Shown here: positions 51,294 to 59,831 of the stretch, piece after piece
Position numbering within the stretch: position 1 is the stretch's first letter
Layout: each line of letters opens with the position of its first letter
DNA from: Paenibacillus sp. BIC5C1
GTDB taxonomy: Bacteria; Bacillota; Bacilli; Paenibacillales; Paenibacillaceae
Length of the DNA stretch: 64,000 nt
Direction: 5' to 3'
Assembly (NCBI RefSeq): GCF_032399705.1
Contig: NZ_CP135922.1
Coordinates: 2,666,001 to 2,730,000 of the forward strand
Notes under the pieces: generated by a model
Told to the model about the DNA's origin: nothing
What the model saw: only the letters and a program-made list of their open reading frames with translations
The model's database searches: none
Made by a program: the position numbers and the translations under genes

Positions 51294-52178
51294 ATGATAC
51301 GGACACTTCGAGCGGAATATAATGATCCTACCGGATATTTGAATATCGAATATGATCGCCGCATTGGATATTTCTCCATGACGGATGACCATCTGCATAA
51401 CCATTATGAGCTGTACTACCTGCTATCGGGTGAGCGTATATACTTCATCAAGGATCGAACTTATCGGGTTAAAGCCGGAGACTTCGTATTCATCAACCGG
51501 AATACCGTACATAAAACGATGGAGAGTGGAAGACCGGACCATGATCGAATTGTTCTGTATATCAAGCCAGAGCTATTCACCGAATTGGCCATTTTACCTG
51601 AGTTGGCTGAGGGACTAAAGGAGCCATTCAGTTGGGATATTCCCATTCTGAGCCTTCCTTCACAGGTAAGTGAAACAGCGGACCGAATGGTCAGTGAAAT
51701 GATTGATGAAATGGTCCATACCAGAGCTGGAAGCAGTCTGCTGCTGCGTCACCGTTCCGTTGAACTGCTGTTGTTCGCATACCGTAACAAACATCTGGGT
51801 ACCGTGCACTCGGCCGATAGTGAGCCGGTTCTACATCCCAAGGCACAGGCAGTGGTGCGTTATCTCAACGATAACTATCAGCAGGATTTAGCTCTGCCTG
51901 AGGTTGCTGCATTATTTCGAATTAGTCCCCATTATCTCAGCCGCCTGTTCAAACAGACCACAGGTTTCACGTTCAGCGATTATCTCAATCTGCTTCGCGT
52001 GAAGGAGGCGCAGCGCTTGCTGCGTGAAAGCGAGGATTCGATAACGGAGATCGCTCTGCGTGCGGGATTCAGCAATTTTTCTCATTTCGGGAAGATGTTC
52101 AAACGGACGGTTCAGGTGTCACCGAGGACATATCGGCAGCAGTTTAGAGAAGCAGGTTCGATGAGAGTGCTGAAATAG
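51294..52178 (+). CDS. AraC family regulator
   Basis: 294 residues. Cupin (about 15-95): DDHLHNHYELYYLLSGERIYFIKDRTYRVKAGDFVFINRNTVHKTM, with two His in the sugar/metal pattern. C-terminal double HTH: DLALPEVAALFRISPHYLSRLFKQTTG and SITEIALRAGFSNFSHFGKMFKRTV. AAAGGGGG is the ribosome site. Divergent from the oxidoreductase gene with 125 bp between the starts, so it likely controls it. Ends 7 bases before a convergent gene. Confidence 0.9.
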   Translation: MIRTLRAEYNDPTGYLNIEYDRRIGYFSMTDDHLHNHYELYYLLSGERIYFIKDRTYRVKAGDFVFINRNTVHKTMESGRPDHDRIVLYIKPELFTELAILPELAEGLKEPFSWDIPILSLPSQVSETADRMVSEMIDEMVHTRAGSSLLLRHRSVELLLFAYRNKHLGTVHSADSEPVLHPKAQAVVRYLNDNYQQDLALPEVAALFRISPHYLSRLFKQTTGFTFSDYLNLLRVKEAQRLLRESEDSITEIALRAGFSNFSHFGKMFKRTVQVSPRTYRQQFREAGSMRVLK

Positions 52179-52185
52179 GGTGGGT

Positions 52186-52620
52186 TTATTTCAAACGTTG
52201 GAGTCCCTTAATAATGATGTTTGTTTTATCACTTACCTTTTGTAGTTCTTTCAATGAAAGCTTCGCATAGGCTGGAGGGATCACGTGCCAGTACTGATGG
52301 AAAAGATCACTTCGTTCAGTATATAACCTTTGGGTTGTTCCATCGACCATATTAGTAATGAGCCCATAATATTCGAAAGCGTTCTTAATATTGTTCGGAT
52401 AGATGCTCAGGTTTGTTTCATCTGTTGTTTTGTTGCTTTTGATGTATCGATCCAGCTCTTTTTTATAATGTATACTTTCCAAAATAACACTGCGGTAAGC
52501 TGAGTCGGCAGAAGACTCGATACGATGTTTGAGTTCACGATACTTATGAAAAAAGATGGATGCAATAATCAGAATGATAGTGAATAAAATCAAAATAATA
52601 TGTCGTGTTTTTGTACTCAT
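52186..52620 (-). CDS. Membrane-anchored protein of unknown function
   Basis: 144 residues. One N-terminal helix (RHIILILFTIILIIASIFF, about 6-24) with Lys/Arg before it, then a mostly helical outer part (HRIESSADSAYRSVILESIHYKKELDRYI). No Cys and no lipobox, so a signal anchor is likely. The start 52620 has AAGGACG; an upstream frame to 52686 lacks a ribosome site. It lies 7 bases from the convergent AraC gene. I recognise no family; base composition is more AT-rich than its neighbours, suggesting a recent arrival. Confidence 0.65.
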   Translation of the reverse strand: MSTKTRHIILILFTIILIIASIFFHKYRELKHRIESSADSAYRSVILESIHYKKELDRYIKSNKTTDETNLSIYPNNIKNAFEYYGLITNMVDGTTQRLYTERSDLFHQYWHVIPPAYAKLSLKELQKVSDKTNIIIKGLQRLK

Positions 52621-52761
52621 AAATACGTCCTTGTTTATGTATTTAGTATTTTCCCATTTTGAAAATGGAGTTCTACATATTAACATGTAACGACACTTAA
52701 ACCTATAGGTAAATACAGGAAGGGAATTCTTGACGATTTCGCGATCCGAAGGAGAACATGT

Positions 52762-52814
52762 AAAAAGAACCTGAACAATCCTGCGTGCGCAGACATTGGT
52801 TCAGGTCCTTTATT
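52762..52814 (-). terminator. Terminator of the beta-propeller glycosidase gene (minus strand)
   Basis: On the minus strand GGACCTGAAC and GTTCAGGTTC form a stem (one mismatch), then TTTTTAC. Confidence 0.75.
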
Positions 52815-52862
52815 ATGACGTTGTAAAATTGAGTTTGAATTTCAAATCATGGACAACGCTGC

Positions 52863-53807
52863 TCAAACCGAAATTTGACTTGTATCCTTCTCCGGTCGCA
52901 ATTTCATCTGTAACTCTTCATCCCGTGGACAGACCATCACACCATCAATGACATCGAGACGTGCGCCCTGTATAGAGGAACGACGTGCCGGTTCACTGGC
53001 ATGATCGATACCTTCGATCCGGTCCGGGTGGGTGAAATAAAAGATATAGGCTTCATCATCCTGTACGACGACATCTGCATGCAAACCAATTACACCATCA
53101 TCCTCACGATTCCCCGGTTGATCGAGAATCAGACTGTTCCATTCCCAATTCTCCAGGTCATCCGATTTGTAAACGGCCTGTCCTCTCCATTCGTCAACAA
53201 TCATCCAATACGAATCACGGAAACGAAATACGTTAGGTCCTTCATGCGCTCGTCCTGTAATAACCGGTCCGATCACATCCCATTGATAGAGATCCGGGCT
53301 ATCTGCTGCATACGTATGGGATGAATTAGCCTCATCCTTGTACCACATCCGGAATTTTCCGTTCGGCAGCGGGTAAATACACGCATCAATCACACGGTCC
53401 GAGCTAAGCTCCAGTTTGCCGTGGAATGTCCAAGATAGCAGATCCGTACTGGTGTAATGCAAAATGTGCCGATCATGGCCCGCCCAGTCATGGGGGACCC
53501 CTTGAATGTAACTGACATACATATGATACGTGCCCTCATGCCAGAAAATTTCGGGAGCCCAGAATGTATTATGTCCCCATTCATGCTCCAATCCGGTTAA
53601 CGTACCGCGATATGTCCATGTCTGTCCACCGTCAGATGAAGAAGCTACGCCCAAATCCGTGCCATGCACCCAGGCGAACTTTGGCCCTCCGGCTGTGGCT
53701 CTGCGATTCGTATAGATCATCCACCAGGTTTGCTCAGAACGATTCCACACAACAACCGGATCAGCAGCTCCATCAAAGATGGGATCACGAAACAATGGTG
53801 CACTCAT
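52863..53807 (-). CDS. Five-bladed beta-propeller glycosidase-like protein (GH43/GH117-like)
   Basis: 314 residues, no signal. Typical GH43-fold blocks: FRDPIFDGAADPVVVWNRSEQTWWMIYTNRR (blade 1, with catalytic-type Asp), WGHNTFWAPEIFWHEGTYHMYVSYI (blade 2), DRVIDACIYPLPNGKFRMWYKDE (blade 3) and AHEGPNVFRFRDSYWMIVDEW (blade 4, likely general acid Glu). These fit a glycosidase acting on plant-type oligosaccharides, without a firm substrate. Start 53807 has GGAAGGAGG; the frame extends 6 residues further. Upstream at 53887-53900 is a cre-like TGAAAACGTTATAT (minus strand, two mismatches). It is a single-gene unit. Confidence 0.85.
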   Translation of the reverse strand: MSAPLFRDPIFDGAADPVVVWNRSEQTWWMIYTNRRATAGGPKFAWVHGTDLGVASSSDGGQTWTYRGTLTGLEHEWGHNTFWAPEIFWHEGTYHMYVSYIQGVPHDWAGHDRHILHYTSTDLLSWTFHGKLELSSDRVIDACIYPLPNGKFRMWYKDEANSSHTYAADSPDLYQWDVIGPVITGRAHEGPNVFRFRDSYWMIVDEWRGQAVYKSDDLENWEWNSLILDQPGNREDDGVIGLHADVVVQDDEAYIFYFTHPDRIEGIDHASEPARRSSIQGARLDVIDGVMVCPRDEELQMKLRPEKDTSQISV

Positions 53808-54058
53808 GATAATTCCTCCTTCCATTCAATTCCATTGATTTTGAGAGTTATTGCTTCTATCGTAAAAGAAATGATTTGAAATTACAATATAACGTTTTCA
53901 ATATTTAAAGAATTATATATTTATTAATTCATTTAATCTATCTATCCATTAAATCAATCATCGTATACTGCATCCTGTATTCTAGTTTGGAGCATTGAAT
54001 GCTGATCGACATTTGAAATGTAATTAATGACTTATATAGAAGAAAAATATCCGTTCAG

Positions 54059-54119
54059 CCTAATTTGCATCTTGCGGTTCAAGAGCAACCGGCGTATATT
54101 GAAATTTAACCAAATTAGG
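54059..54119. repeat. Nested inverted repeat in the leader of the ridA-type gene
   Basis: CCTAATTTG (54059-54067) and CAAATTAGG (54111-54119) are perfectly complementary; inside, CGGTT-caagagc-AACCG forms a hairpin at 54075-54091. It ends 56 bases before the start. The rest of the gap 53826-54175 is AT-rich and holds nothing else I can support. Confidence 0.5.
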
Positions 54120-54175
54120 AATAAATTCAAAGGTAGACAGCGTGTAAGGACATTTTGTACATAAGGGGGAAGCCG

Positions 54176-54622
54176 ATGATACAGACCAGATTGGACGAAT
54201 TGGGCATTGTATTGCCCCAAGCAAGTACGCCGGCAGCAAAGTATACCAATGCAGTGATTGTAAATGGAATCATGTATGTGTCAGGTAAAGGGCCAGATAC
54301 GCTAGAGCGTGGCAAACTCGGGGAGCAGTTTACGACGGAGCAGGGATATGAATTTGCCCGAAATGCTGCTATTGAAGTATTGGCTGTTGTTCAGGATGTG
54401 CTTGGTTCGCTGGATCGGGTGAAGCGGGTGGTTAAAGTGCAGGGTTTCATCAATGCCACCGCCTCGTACGAGGAACATCATAAAGTGCTAAACGGGTTCT
54501 CGGATCTGATGCTGGATGTGTTCGGAGAACAGGGTGTGCATGCCCGTTCCGTATTTGGTGCTGTATCTGTGAGGGATAATTTGCCGCTGATCATTGACTC
54601 GATATTCCAGGTGGAGGAGTAG
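54176..54622 (+). CDS. RidA family (YjgF/YER057c/UK114) protein
   Basis: 148 residues. Family members hydrolyse reactive enamine/imine intermediates. QASTPAAKYTNAVIVNGIMYVSGKGPDT is the N-terminal motif; VKRVVKVQGFINATASYEEHHKVLNGFSDLMLDVFGEQGVHARSVFGAVSVRDNLPLIIDSIFQVE includes the equivalent of the conserved Arg (HARSVFG). The start is ATG 54176 with AAGGGGGAA 5 bases upstream. The GNAT gene follows 5 bases after the stop. It belongs to the subgroup with Lys-Gly after SG rather than the standard Q-I. Confidence 0.9.
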   Translation: MIQTRLDELGIVLPQASTPAAKYTNAVIVNGIMYVSGKGPDTLERGKLGEQFTTEQGYEFARNAAIEVLAVVQDVLGSLDRVKRVVKVQGFINATASYEEHHKVLNGFSDLMLDVFGEQGVHARSVFGAVSVRDNLPLIIDSIFQVEE

Positions 54623-54627
54623 AGTTC

Positions 54628-55218
54628 ATGACCAATTCCGCTTCAATGAATCCGTTAATGCTGTCTTTTCCCGAAAGTTTCGATACACAACGATTGACTA
54701 TTCGTGCCCCGAGGTGGGGAGATGGAGCGGCAGTGAATGAGGCAATTTGTGAAAGTGCGGAGCAATTGCGTTTGTGGCTGCCTTTTGCCGAGAACATACC
54801 TTCACTGGAGGAATCGGAAGCGAATGCCCGCAAAGCCAGGCTGCAATTTCTAGAGCGTACCGACATGATGCTTCATTTACGTGACAGATTTACGGATGAT
54901 TTCGTAGGCAGCAGCGGACTGCATCGAATCGACTGGAATGCACGCTGTTTCGAGATCGGTTATTGGATCAGAACTTCGCGTGCTGGTGAGGGTCTCGTGA
55001 CAGAAGCGGTCAGAGGTATTGAGCAGTTCGCAATAACCTATCTGGAGGCCAATCGACTGGAAATTCGATGTGATGCCCGCAATGTGCGAAGTGCCAAAGT
55101 GGCTGAGCGCGCTGGCTATACGCTTGAAGGTGTACTGCGCAAGATGCGGCGTGACAGTACAGGTACACTCGTGGATATGATGGTGTTCGCCAAGGTAAGA
55201 GGCGATGAGTTCGAATAG
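54628..55218 (+). CDS. GNAT acetyltransferase, RimJ/RimL type
   Basis: 196 residues. N-terminal LTIRAPRWGDGAAVNEAICESAEQLRLWLPF, then LRDRFTDDFVGSSGLHRIDWNARCFEIGYWIRTSRAGEGLVTEAVRGIEQFAIT, the acetyl-CoA segment with R-A-G-E-G-L, and NRLEIRCDARNVRSAKVAERAGYTLEGVLRK (the RimL signature). It acetylates an amino group of a protein or small substrate; the target is unknown. Coupled to the RidA-type gene in one unit. Confidence 0.9.
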   Translation: MTNSASMNPLMLSFPESFDTQRLTIRAPRWGDGAAVNEAICESAEQLRLWLPFAENIPSLEESEANARKARLQFLERTDMMLHLRDRFTDDFVGSSGLHRIDWNARCFEIGYWIRTSRAGEGLVTEAVRGIEQFAITYLEANRLEIRCDARNVRSAKVAERAGYTLEGVLRKMRRDSTGTLVDMMVFAKVRGDEFE

Positions 55219-55269
55219 AATCGTTTGAAATAAGATAAGAAATGAATCGGAAAATGATTTGAAAGAAAG

Positions 55270-55318
55270 AAACGGCTCCTGGAAGAACACGTTGTGTTGT
55301 TCTCCAGGGCCGTTTTTT
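55270..55318. terminator. Terminator between GNAT and siderophore synthetase genes
   Basis: AAACGGC and GCCGTTTT plus inner CCTGG/CCAGG and GAACA/TGTTC; long stem with T-runs, usable on both strands. Confidence 0.85.
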
Positions 55319-55396
55319 AGTATGCAATATTGGAGGTTGGGTGTATTGATGCTGAATGAACACCTGAATGAACGGGAGCAAATAAGAGTAATCTCC

Positions 55397-57241
55397 TTAC
55401 CTCATTGGATTGGGAATATTGACGTATAACGGCGTTTCACCACGCTGATGGAACCGACTGAGAAGATTGGCTTTGGCCGGCAAGGTCTCGGTGGTCAACA
55501 GATCACGAATGACGTCGTTGATGTGCGAAGATTCGGTTGTCTTTTTTCGAAGCTCCTCCAACGTATTTCTCACCACCTTCCAGTATGGCTGCTCCAGTTG
55601 ACCCGTATAGTATGCCAGACGCTGCACCAAATGACTTAGATGATTGACGAAGAAATAATATTTCAAACGATGACGTGATTCTTCTTCGGTATACAAGACA
55701 GGACTGTTGGCATTGACTACCTGATCGATCCAACCTTGCTGTTCCGCTAAGCCTCGATTGACACTGATGCCCTCCAGATCCCTAACCACAAAAGCGACAG
55801 GCATTCCATCTTCAAGACGCAACATGGAATTCTGTACATGAGCTTCCAGACTAATGCCTGTCTCGGCATACAGTTCCACAAGTGGAACCATGGACAACTC
55901 CAGATATTGGCGAAGCCATTCATACCAGTCTGTCTGCACCCTTACATCAAGTACACAGTCCGGCGAAGAAGATGATTGAAGACTTTCCCGAACAGCTTGG
56001 AACAACAATGGTTCAGTTTCTCCGGGAAGCACCTCCATAAGTGAGGCCACGACATAAGGCGCCCCTGTAGCAGAGCTGCAAGACTCCGGTGCTTCACGCA
56101 GGATCATGGAGAATCCCGAGATCAGCGCATCTTGAGTGGACGAAGGCATCTCCGGTACCTTCAAGCTACGATAACCTTTTTCCAGCAAAATTTGAAATTT
56201 CTCTGATGTCCAGCGATCCTGAATCTGCTGTACAATCCTGGATGCATCCAGCGTGCGCAGCAACTGCTCTTCATTGTTCTCGCGAATAAAGTTTGTAATT
56301 CGAATATGAAGAGACAGCTTATAGAAACAACTTTCCTTTGGATTCCAGACCGTGCGCACCGATGAGGTTGGGTATACGTAGGGTCCGGTAGAGCCCAGAT
56401 CAATCAAAGTGCCTTGTTGTAATAAGGACTTTACAGGTTCAAGTGTCCGCAAATAGGCAGCCTGCCAAGGATGACAAGGGAGGAGAACATAATTTTTGTT
56501 GTTCAAAGGGAGGTGCTTACAAGCGGCCTCGGCCATTTCCGCAGGAACCCAGGGTGCTTCGCTGCCATAATCCGCGGTATCCAGCCAATCCTCGAACACA
56601 AGTTCAGGTGCTGCGGCAAAACAACTGAGAGGAAAGCTAACGCCATATTCTGGCGAATAGGCATGCGAATCCGAAGAACTGAAGCCCTCCAGACTTTTCG
56701 GCGTTGGATGAAATGGATGACCACATAGCAGTGCCTGTTCCAGATATCGAAAATCCAATGTTACAGGAAATGGTGTATTCTTCGCATGCTCCAGATAGGA
56801 GGTCATATGCTCCAAACTGTTGTAAACCATCTGCTCCAGCTCTGCTCGTTTCAACATTCGGTCATCAGGATGGGGTTCTACGGATGATATTTCATCGAGT
56901 AACAGTGTCGTTATTTGTTCAAAAGATACCTCTCTCCAACCATCGGGCTGTGCCTCTTCTGATTCTGCAATGTGAAACTTGTTGCTATAAACATGATGTC
57001 CAGCGGCGGAACGATGAAGCAGATGTCCATATATCCTCTGATCTGTACGCGGAAGCTCAATAACCAGCGAAATATCAGGCCGCGTGGCAATTCGAACATA
57101 AGGATCATGCTGTTCGGTTTCTCGAAGATAGGTGTTCAATATACGGCTTAGCATCTCCTGACGGGCAATTCCGCTCGGCGATACTAAAGAGGGATGAACA
57201 GTCTGCTGGAATGGATCGATAGTGACGTTATCCTTGGTCAT
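55397..57241 (-). CDS. IucA/IucC family NIS siderophore synthetase
   Basis: 614 residues, the usual size. It activates a carboxylate with ATP and couples it to an amine. Blocks: GHPFHPTPKSLEGFS (about 175), LPCHPWQAAYL (about 255), SSVRTVWNPKESCFYKLSLHIRITNFIREN (about 295; nucleotide site), EAHVQNSMLRLEDGMPVAFVVRDLEG (about 475; catalytic/Mg site). By comparison with remembered sets it is probably a SbnE/SbnF-like coupling enzyme, but which cannot be said. It follows the MFS exporter in a leftward unit transcribed from the Fur-controlled promoter at 58615-58643. Confidence 0.92.
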   Translation of the reverse strand: MTKDNVTIDPFQQTVHPSLVSPSGIARQEMLSRILNTYLRETEQHDPYVRIATRPDISLVIELPRTDQRIYGHLLHRSAAGHHVYSNKFHIAESEEAQPDGWREVSFEQITTLLLDEISSVEPHPDDRMLKRAELEQMVYNSLEHMTSYLEHAKNTPFPVTLDFRYLEQALLCGHPFHPTPKSLEGFSSSDSHAYSPEYGVSFPLSCFAAAPELVFEDWLDTADYGSEAPWVPAEMAEAACKHLPLNNKNYVLLPCHPWQAAYLRTLEPVKSLLQQGTLIDLGSTGPYVYPTSSVRTVWNPKESCFYKLSLHIRITNFIRENNEEQLLRTLDASRIVQQIQDRWTSEKFQILLEKGYRSLKVPEMPSSTQDALISGFSMILREAPESCSSATGAPYVVASLMEVLPGETEPLLFQAVRESLQSSSSPDCVLDVRVQTDWYEWLRQYLELSMVPLVELYAETGISLEAHVQNSMLRLEDGMPVAFVVRDLEGISVNRGLAEQQGWIDQVVNANSPVLYTEEESRHRLKYYFFVNHLSHLVQRLAYYTGQLEQPYWKVVRNTLEELRKKTTESSHINDVIRDLLTTETLPAKANLLSRFHQRGETPLYVNIPNPMR

Positions 57242-57265
57242 GATTGATTATCATCCTTTCACAAA

Positions 57266-58564
57266 TTATTGGAGGGGCAATTGTACGGGAGCTTTCGGCT
57301 CATGAACCGCTGGGCGGCGTACAGCAAGCGAAGCGACGAGCATGACTGTCCCCATGACGAGAAATACAGCTGGAATTCCCCAGATACCTCCGATTAGAAC
57401 CCCAATGGATGGACCGGCAATCTGACCAGCCATTAACATGCTGTTGGTAGCTCCGATGCGCACGCCCCGATCCTGATCGGTGGAGGATTTCAGCACGTTG
57501 AGCATGACCGTCTGCAATAGGGCGCTGTAGAAGAATCCTTGCAGAAAACGTACAACCAGCAGCCAGGCCACCCCGAGTGGAAGTGTATGTGCAAGCAGGC
57601 ACAAGCCGCATAACAAACCAGCCAGCCGGAGATTGCGTTCGGATAAGTACCGATCGTTTCGCTTACCCCACCACGATGCGCCAACCAATTCACCAACCGA
57701 AGACATCGCGAGCAGAACCCCGACGGTAAGCGCAGCTGCACCTGAGGAAGGGATGATTTCACGAATAAACGGAGTAAACATCGTAAACGTTGCAAAATCT
57801 GCGAGCTTGAAGATGATGCCTGCGATAACGAGTCTTCGGGCAATAGGATGTGTAATCAGCGAAACGAAGGCATGGATAATTCCACTCTTGTTCCTGTTTT
57901 TGTGGTTGCTTAACATAGTGACCGAAGGCGGGTGCTGTTCCACAGGAGATACTTGAGTATCGTTCTTGACCGTACGAGTCCGATGCGTTGTCGCCCCCCT
58001 TAATACGAGTGCAGCAAGCACAGCAAAGCTCAATGTCAACGAGGCCGTAATAAACAATAGCGGACGACTTCCCCACGTGTTTACACATATGCTCCCTAGC
58101 AGTGGTCCAACGAGCAGGCCTGCTGCCGATGCCCGCTCCAACTGTCCAAGCGCAGAACCCTGCTTTTGGTCAGGGGCATGGGTTCCCACAAACGCACTGC
58201 TCGCATCGGATATGCCACCGAAAGCCCCCTGGCAGAGACGGAACAAAAAGAATTGAAAAGGCGTCTGGGCAATGCCCATCAGAAACATGCTAAGGGCCAG
58301 TCCGACCAGCGCTCTGACAACCATCCATTTTCGACTCCAACGATCTCCGATCTTACCCCAAAAAGGGGTTAGAAGTGCGTAGGACAAAGCAGGCGCAGAG
58401 ACGGACAGACCTGTCCACATCAGCACTTCTTCCGGCGTTCCCGCGTTCAGATGCTCCATGTAGTACGGTATAAAAGGGCTGATTCCAGTCAGCCCGGCAC
58501 TGGAAAGAAAGCGTCCACCCCACAAAATACGGACGCTCTGTTTCCATGCCATTTGAGACATCAT
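57266..58564 (-). CDS. MFS transporter, probable siderophore exporter (SbnD-like)
   Basis: 432 residues, 12 helices. SGISPFIPYYMEHLN-like N-terminus; loop 2-3 TPFWGKIGDRWSRKWMVVRAL is the MFS signature; a central basic loop (KNDTQVSPVEQHPP...NHKNRNKSG) separates the halves. It lies between the divergent biosynthetic genes and the NIS synthetase and shares the Fur-controlled promoter, as sbnD does in staphyloferrin B clusters. No strong ribosome site; ATG 58564, 58561 or 58552. The stop is 24 bases before the synthetase start. Confidence 0.88.
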   Translation of the reverse strand: MMSQMAWKQSVRILWGGRFLSSAGLTGISPFIPYYMEHLNAGTPEEVLMWTGLSVSAPALSYALLTPFWGKIGDRWSRKWMVVRALVGLALSMFLMGIAQTPFQFFLFRLCQGAFGGISDASSAFVGTHAPDQKQGSALGQLERASAAGLLVGPLLGSICVNTWGSRPLLFITASLTLSFAVLAALVLRGATTHRTRTVKNDTQVSPVEQHPPSVTMLSNHKNRNKSGIIHAFVSLITHPIARRLVIAGIIFKLADFATFTMFTPFIREIIPSSGAAALTVGVLLAMSSVGELVGASWWGKRNDRYLSERNLRLAGLLCGLCLLAHTLPLGVAWLLVVRFLQGFFYSALLQTVMLNVLKSSTDQDRGVRIGATNSMLMAGQIAGPSIGVLIGGIWGIPAVFLVMGTVMLVASLAVRRPAVHEPKAPVQLPLQ

Positions 58565-58614
58565 GTGTCCACTTCACCACCTTGATTTTGGCAATTTGAA
58601 ACCAATTGCTGATC

Positions 58615-58643
58615 AGATTATCAAGAATGATTCTCAATGTCAA
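58615..58643 (-). promoter_or_regulatory. Leftward promoter overlapped by a Fur box
   Basis: On the minus strand TTGACA (58643-58638), 17-bp spacer, TAATCT (58620-58615). The spacer contains TGAGAATCATTCTTG (58622-58636), close to the Fur inverted repeat. Fur would cover the promoter. Confidence 0.7.
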
Positions 58644-58680
58644 TCTTATTTTTTTCAAAAACTTTCCAAAAATTTTAGTG

Positions 58681-58709
58681 TTGACAGGAAAAAAAAGGAT
58701 ATGCATAAT
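58681..58709 (+). promoter_or_regulatory. Rightward promoter of the sbnA-like operon
   Basis: TTGACA at 58681-58686, 17-bp spacer, CATAAT at 58704-58709. The Fur box at 58734-58748 follows the expected start point. Confidence 0.7.
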
Positions 58710-58733
58710 AGGCCCTGTGTCCAATTTTGAAAA

Positions 58734-58748
58734 TGATAATCATTATCA
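58734..58748. promoter_or_regulatory. Fur box of the siderophore operon
   Basis: TGATAATCATTATCA, the same 15-bp core as the two boxes at 13371 and 14374. It lies between the promoter and the sbnA-like ATG, where Fur would block elongation or initiation. Confidence 0.85.
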
Positions 58749-58796
58749 ATAAAGCGATTTTGGACAACAATATGCCCAGAAAGCTGGTGTAAACAC

Positions 58797-59804
58797 ATGG
58801 AACAAAGTACGCTGCAAATCAAGGATCGCTCGAATAAAGTTGCGGATTCCATTATCGATTGCATCGGTCAAACACCACTGGTTCGCTTGAATTGCCTGTT
58901 TGGATCTTCAGGAGCGTCGGTGTATGCCAAGCTGGAAATGATGAACCCCGGCGGCAGTATGAAAGACCGACCTGCACGGTACATTATCGAGCAGGGACTG
59001 CGGGACGGAACGATCAAACCTGATACGCATCTCATCGAGAGCACTTCAGGAAATCTGGGAATTGGTCTTGCATTAACCGCCAAACGATATGGACTGAAAT
59101 TCACCTGTGTGGTTGATCCGAAAATCACATCGACCAACCTGAGAATGATAACCTACCTCGGGGCGCAGGTTGACATGGTGACTGAACCGGACGAACACGG
59201 AAGTTATTTGCAATCCCGCATTCGCAGGGTCAAGGAATTAGCCAGTCAAGACCCGGCAGGTTACTGGATCAACCAGTATGCCAACCCGTTGAACTGGCAA
59301 GCTCACTATCATGGTGCAGGTCAGGAGATTGTGGAGCAAATGGATGGACAGATCGACGTACTGGTGTGTGCAGTGAGTACGACTGGAAGCATTCTGGGCA
59401 TATCCCGCCGCGTGAAAGAGGCAAATCCGCATGCGCGGATCGTAGCCGTTGATGCAGTCGGTTCGATTATTTTTGGCACACCTTCCCGTCAGCGTGAATT
59501 GCCGGGTATTGGCGCCAACCGGGTCCCTGAATTATTTAGCCCAAACGAGATTGACCAAGTTATTCATGTGGATGATCGGGAATCCGTACTGGGCTGCCAG
59601 AAGCTGCTGGAACGGGAAGGTATTTTTGCAGGGGGTTCGTCCGGATCACTGGTTGCTGCACTGGAAAAACTGGTTCCAACCTTGCGGCCTTCAGCCAAGG
59701 TGGTTACTGTTTTCGCAGACCGTGGAGAACGTTATCTGGACAGTGTGTATGACGAGCAATGGGTTAATCAATTACCGCCAAGCCAAGCGATCAAGAGTAT
59801 ATAA
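58797..59804 (+). CDS. sbnA: SbnA-like N-(2-amino-2-carboxyethyl)-L-glutamate synthase
   Basis: 335 residues, PLP fold-type II (cysteine-synthase-like). It joins O-phospho-L-serine with L-glutamate, the first step to L-2,3-diaminopropionate. PLP Lys in PGGSMKDRPARYII (about 58), STSGNLGIGLAL phosphate-binding loop (about 83), GGSSGSLVAAL near 280. The pairing with an ornithine-cyclodeaminase-like gene directly downstream separates it from a cysteine synthase. Weak ribosome site (AAAGCTGG). First gene of the rightward Fur-controlled operon. Confidence 0.9.
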   Translation: MEQSTLQIKDRSNKVADSIIDCIGQTPLVRLNCLFGSSGASVYAKLEMMNPGGSMKDRPARYIIEQGLRDGTIKPDTHLIESTSGNLGIGLALTAKRYGLKFTCVVDPKITSTNLRMITYLGAQVDMVTEPDEHGSYLQSRIRRVKELASQDPAGYWINQYANPLNWQAHYHGAGQEIVEQMDGQIDVLVCAVSTTGSILGISRRVKEANPHARIVAVDAVGSIIFGTPSRQRELPGIGANRVPELFSPNEIDQVIHVDDRESVLGCQKLLEREGIFAGGSSGSLVAALEKLVPTLRPSAKVVTVFADRGERYLDSVYDEQWVNQLPPSQAIKSI

Positions 59805-59831
59805 AAATTTATCTCGGAGGAGAGATCAGAT

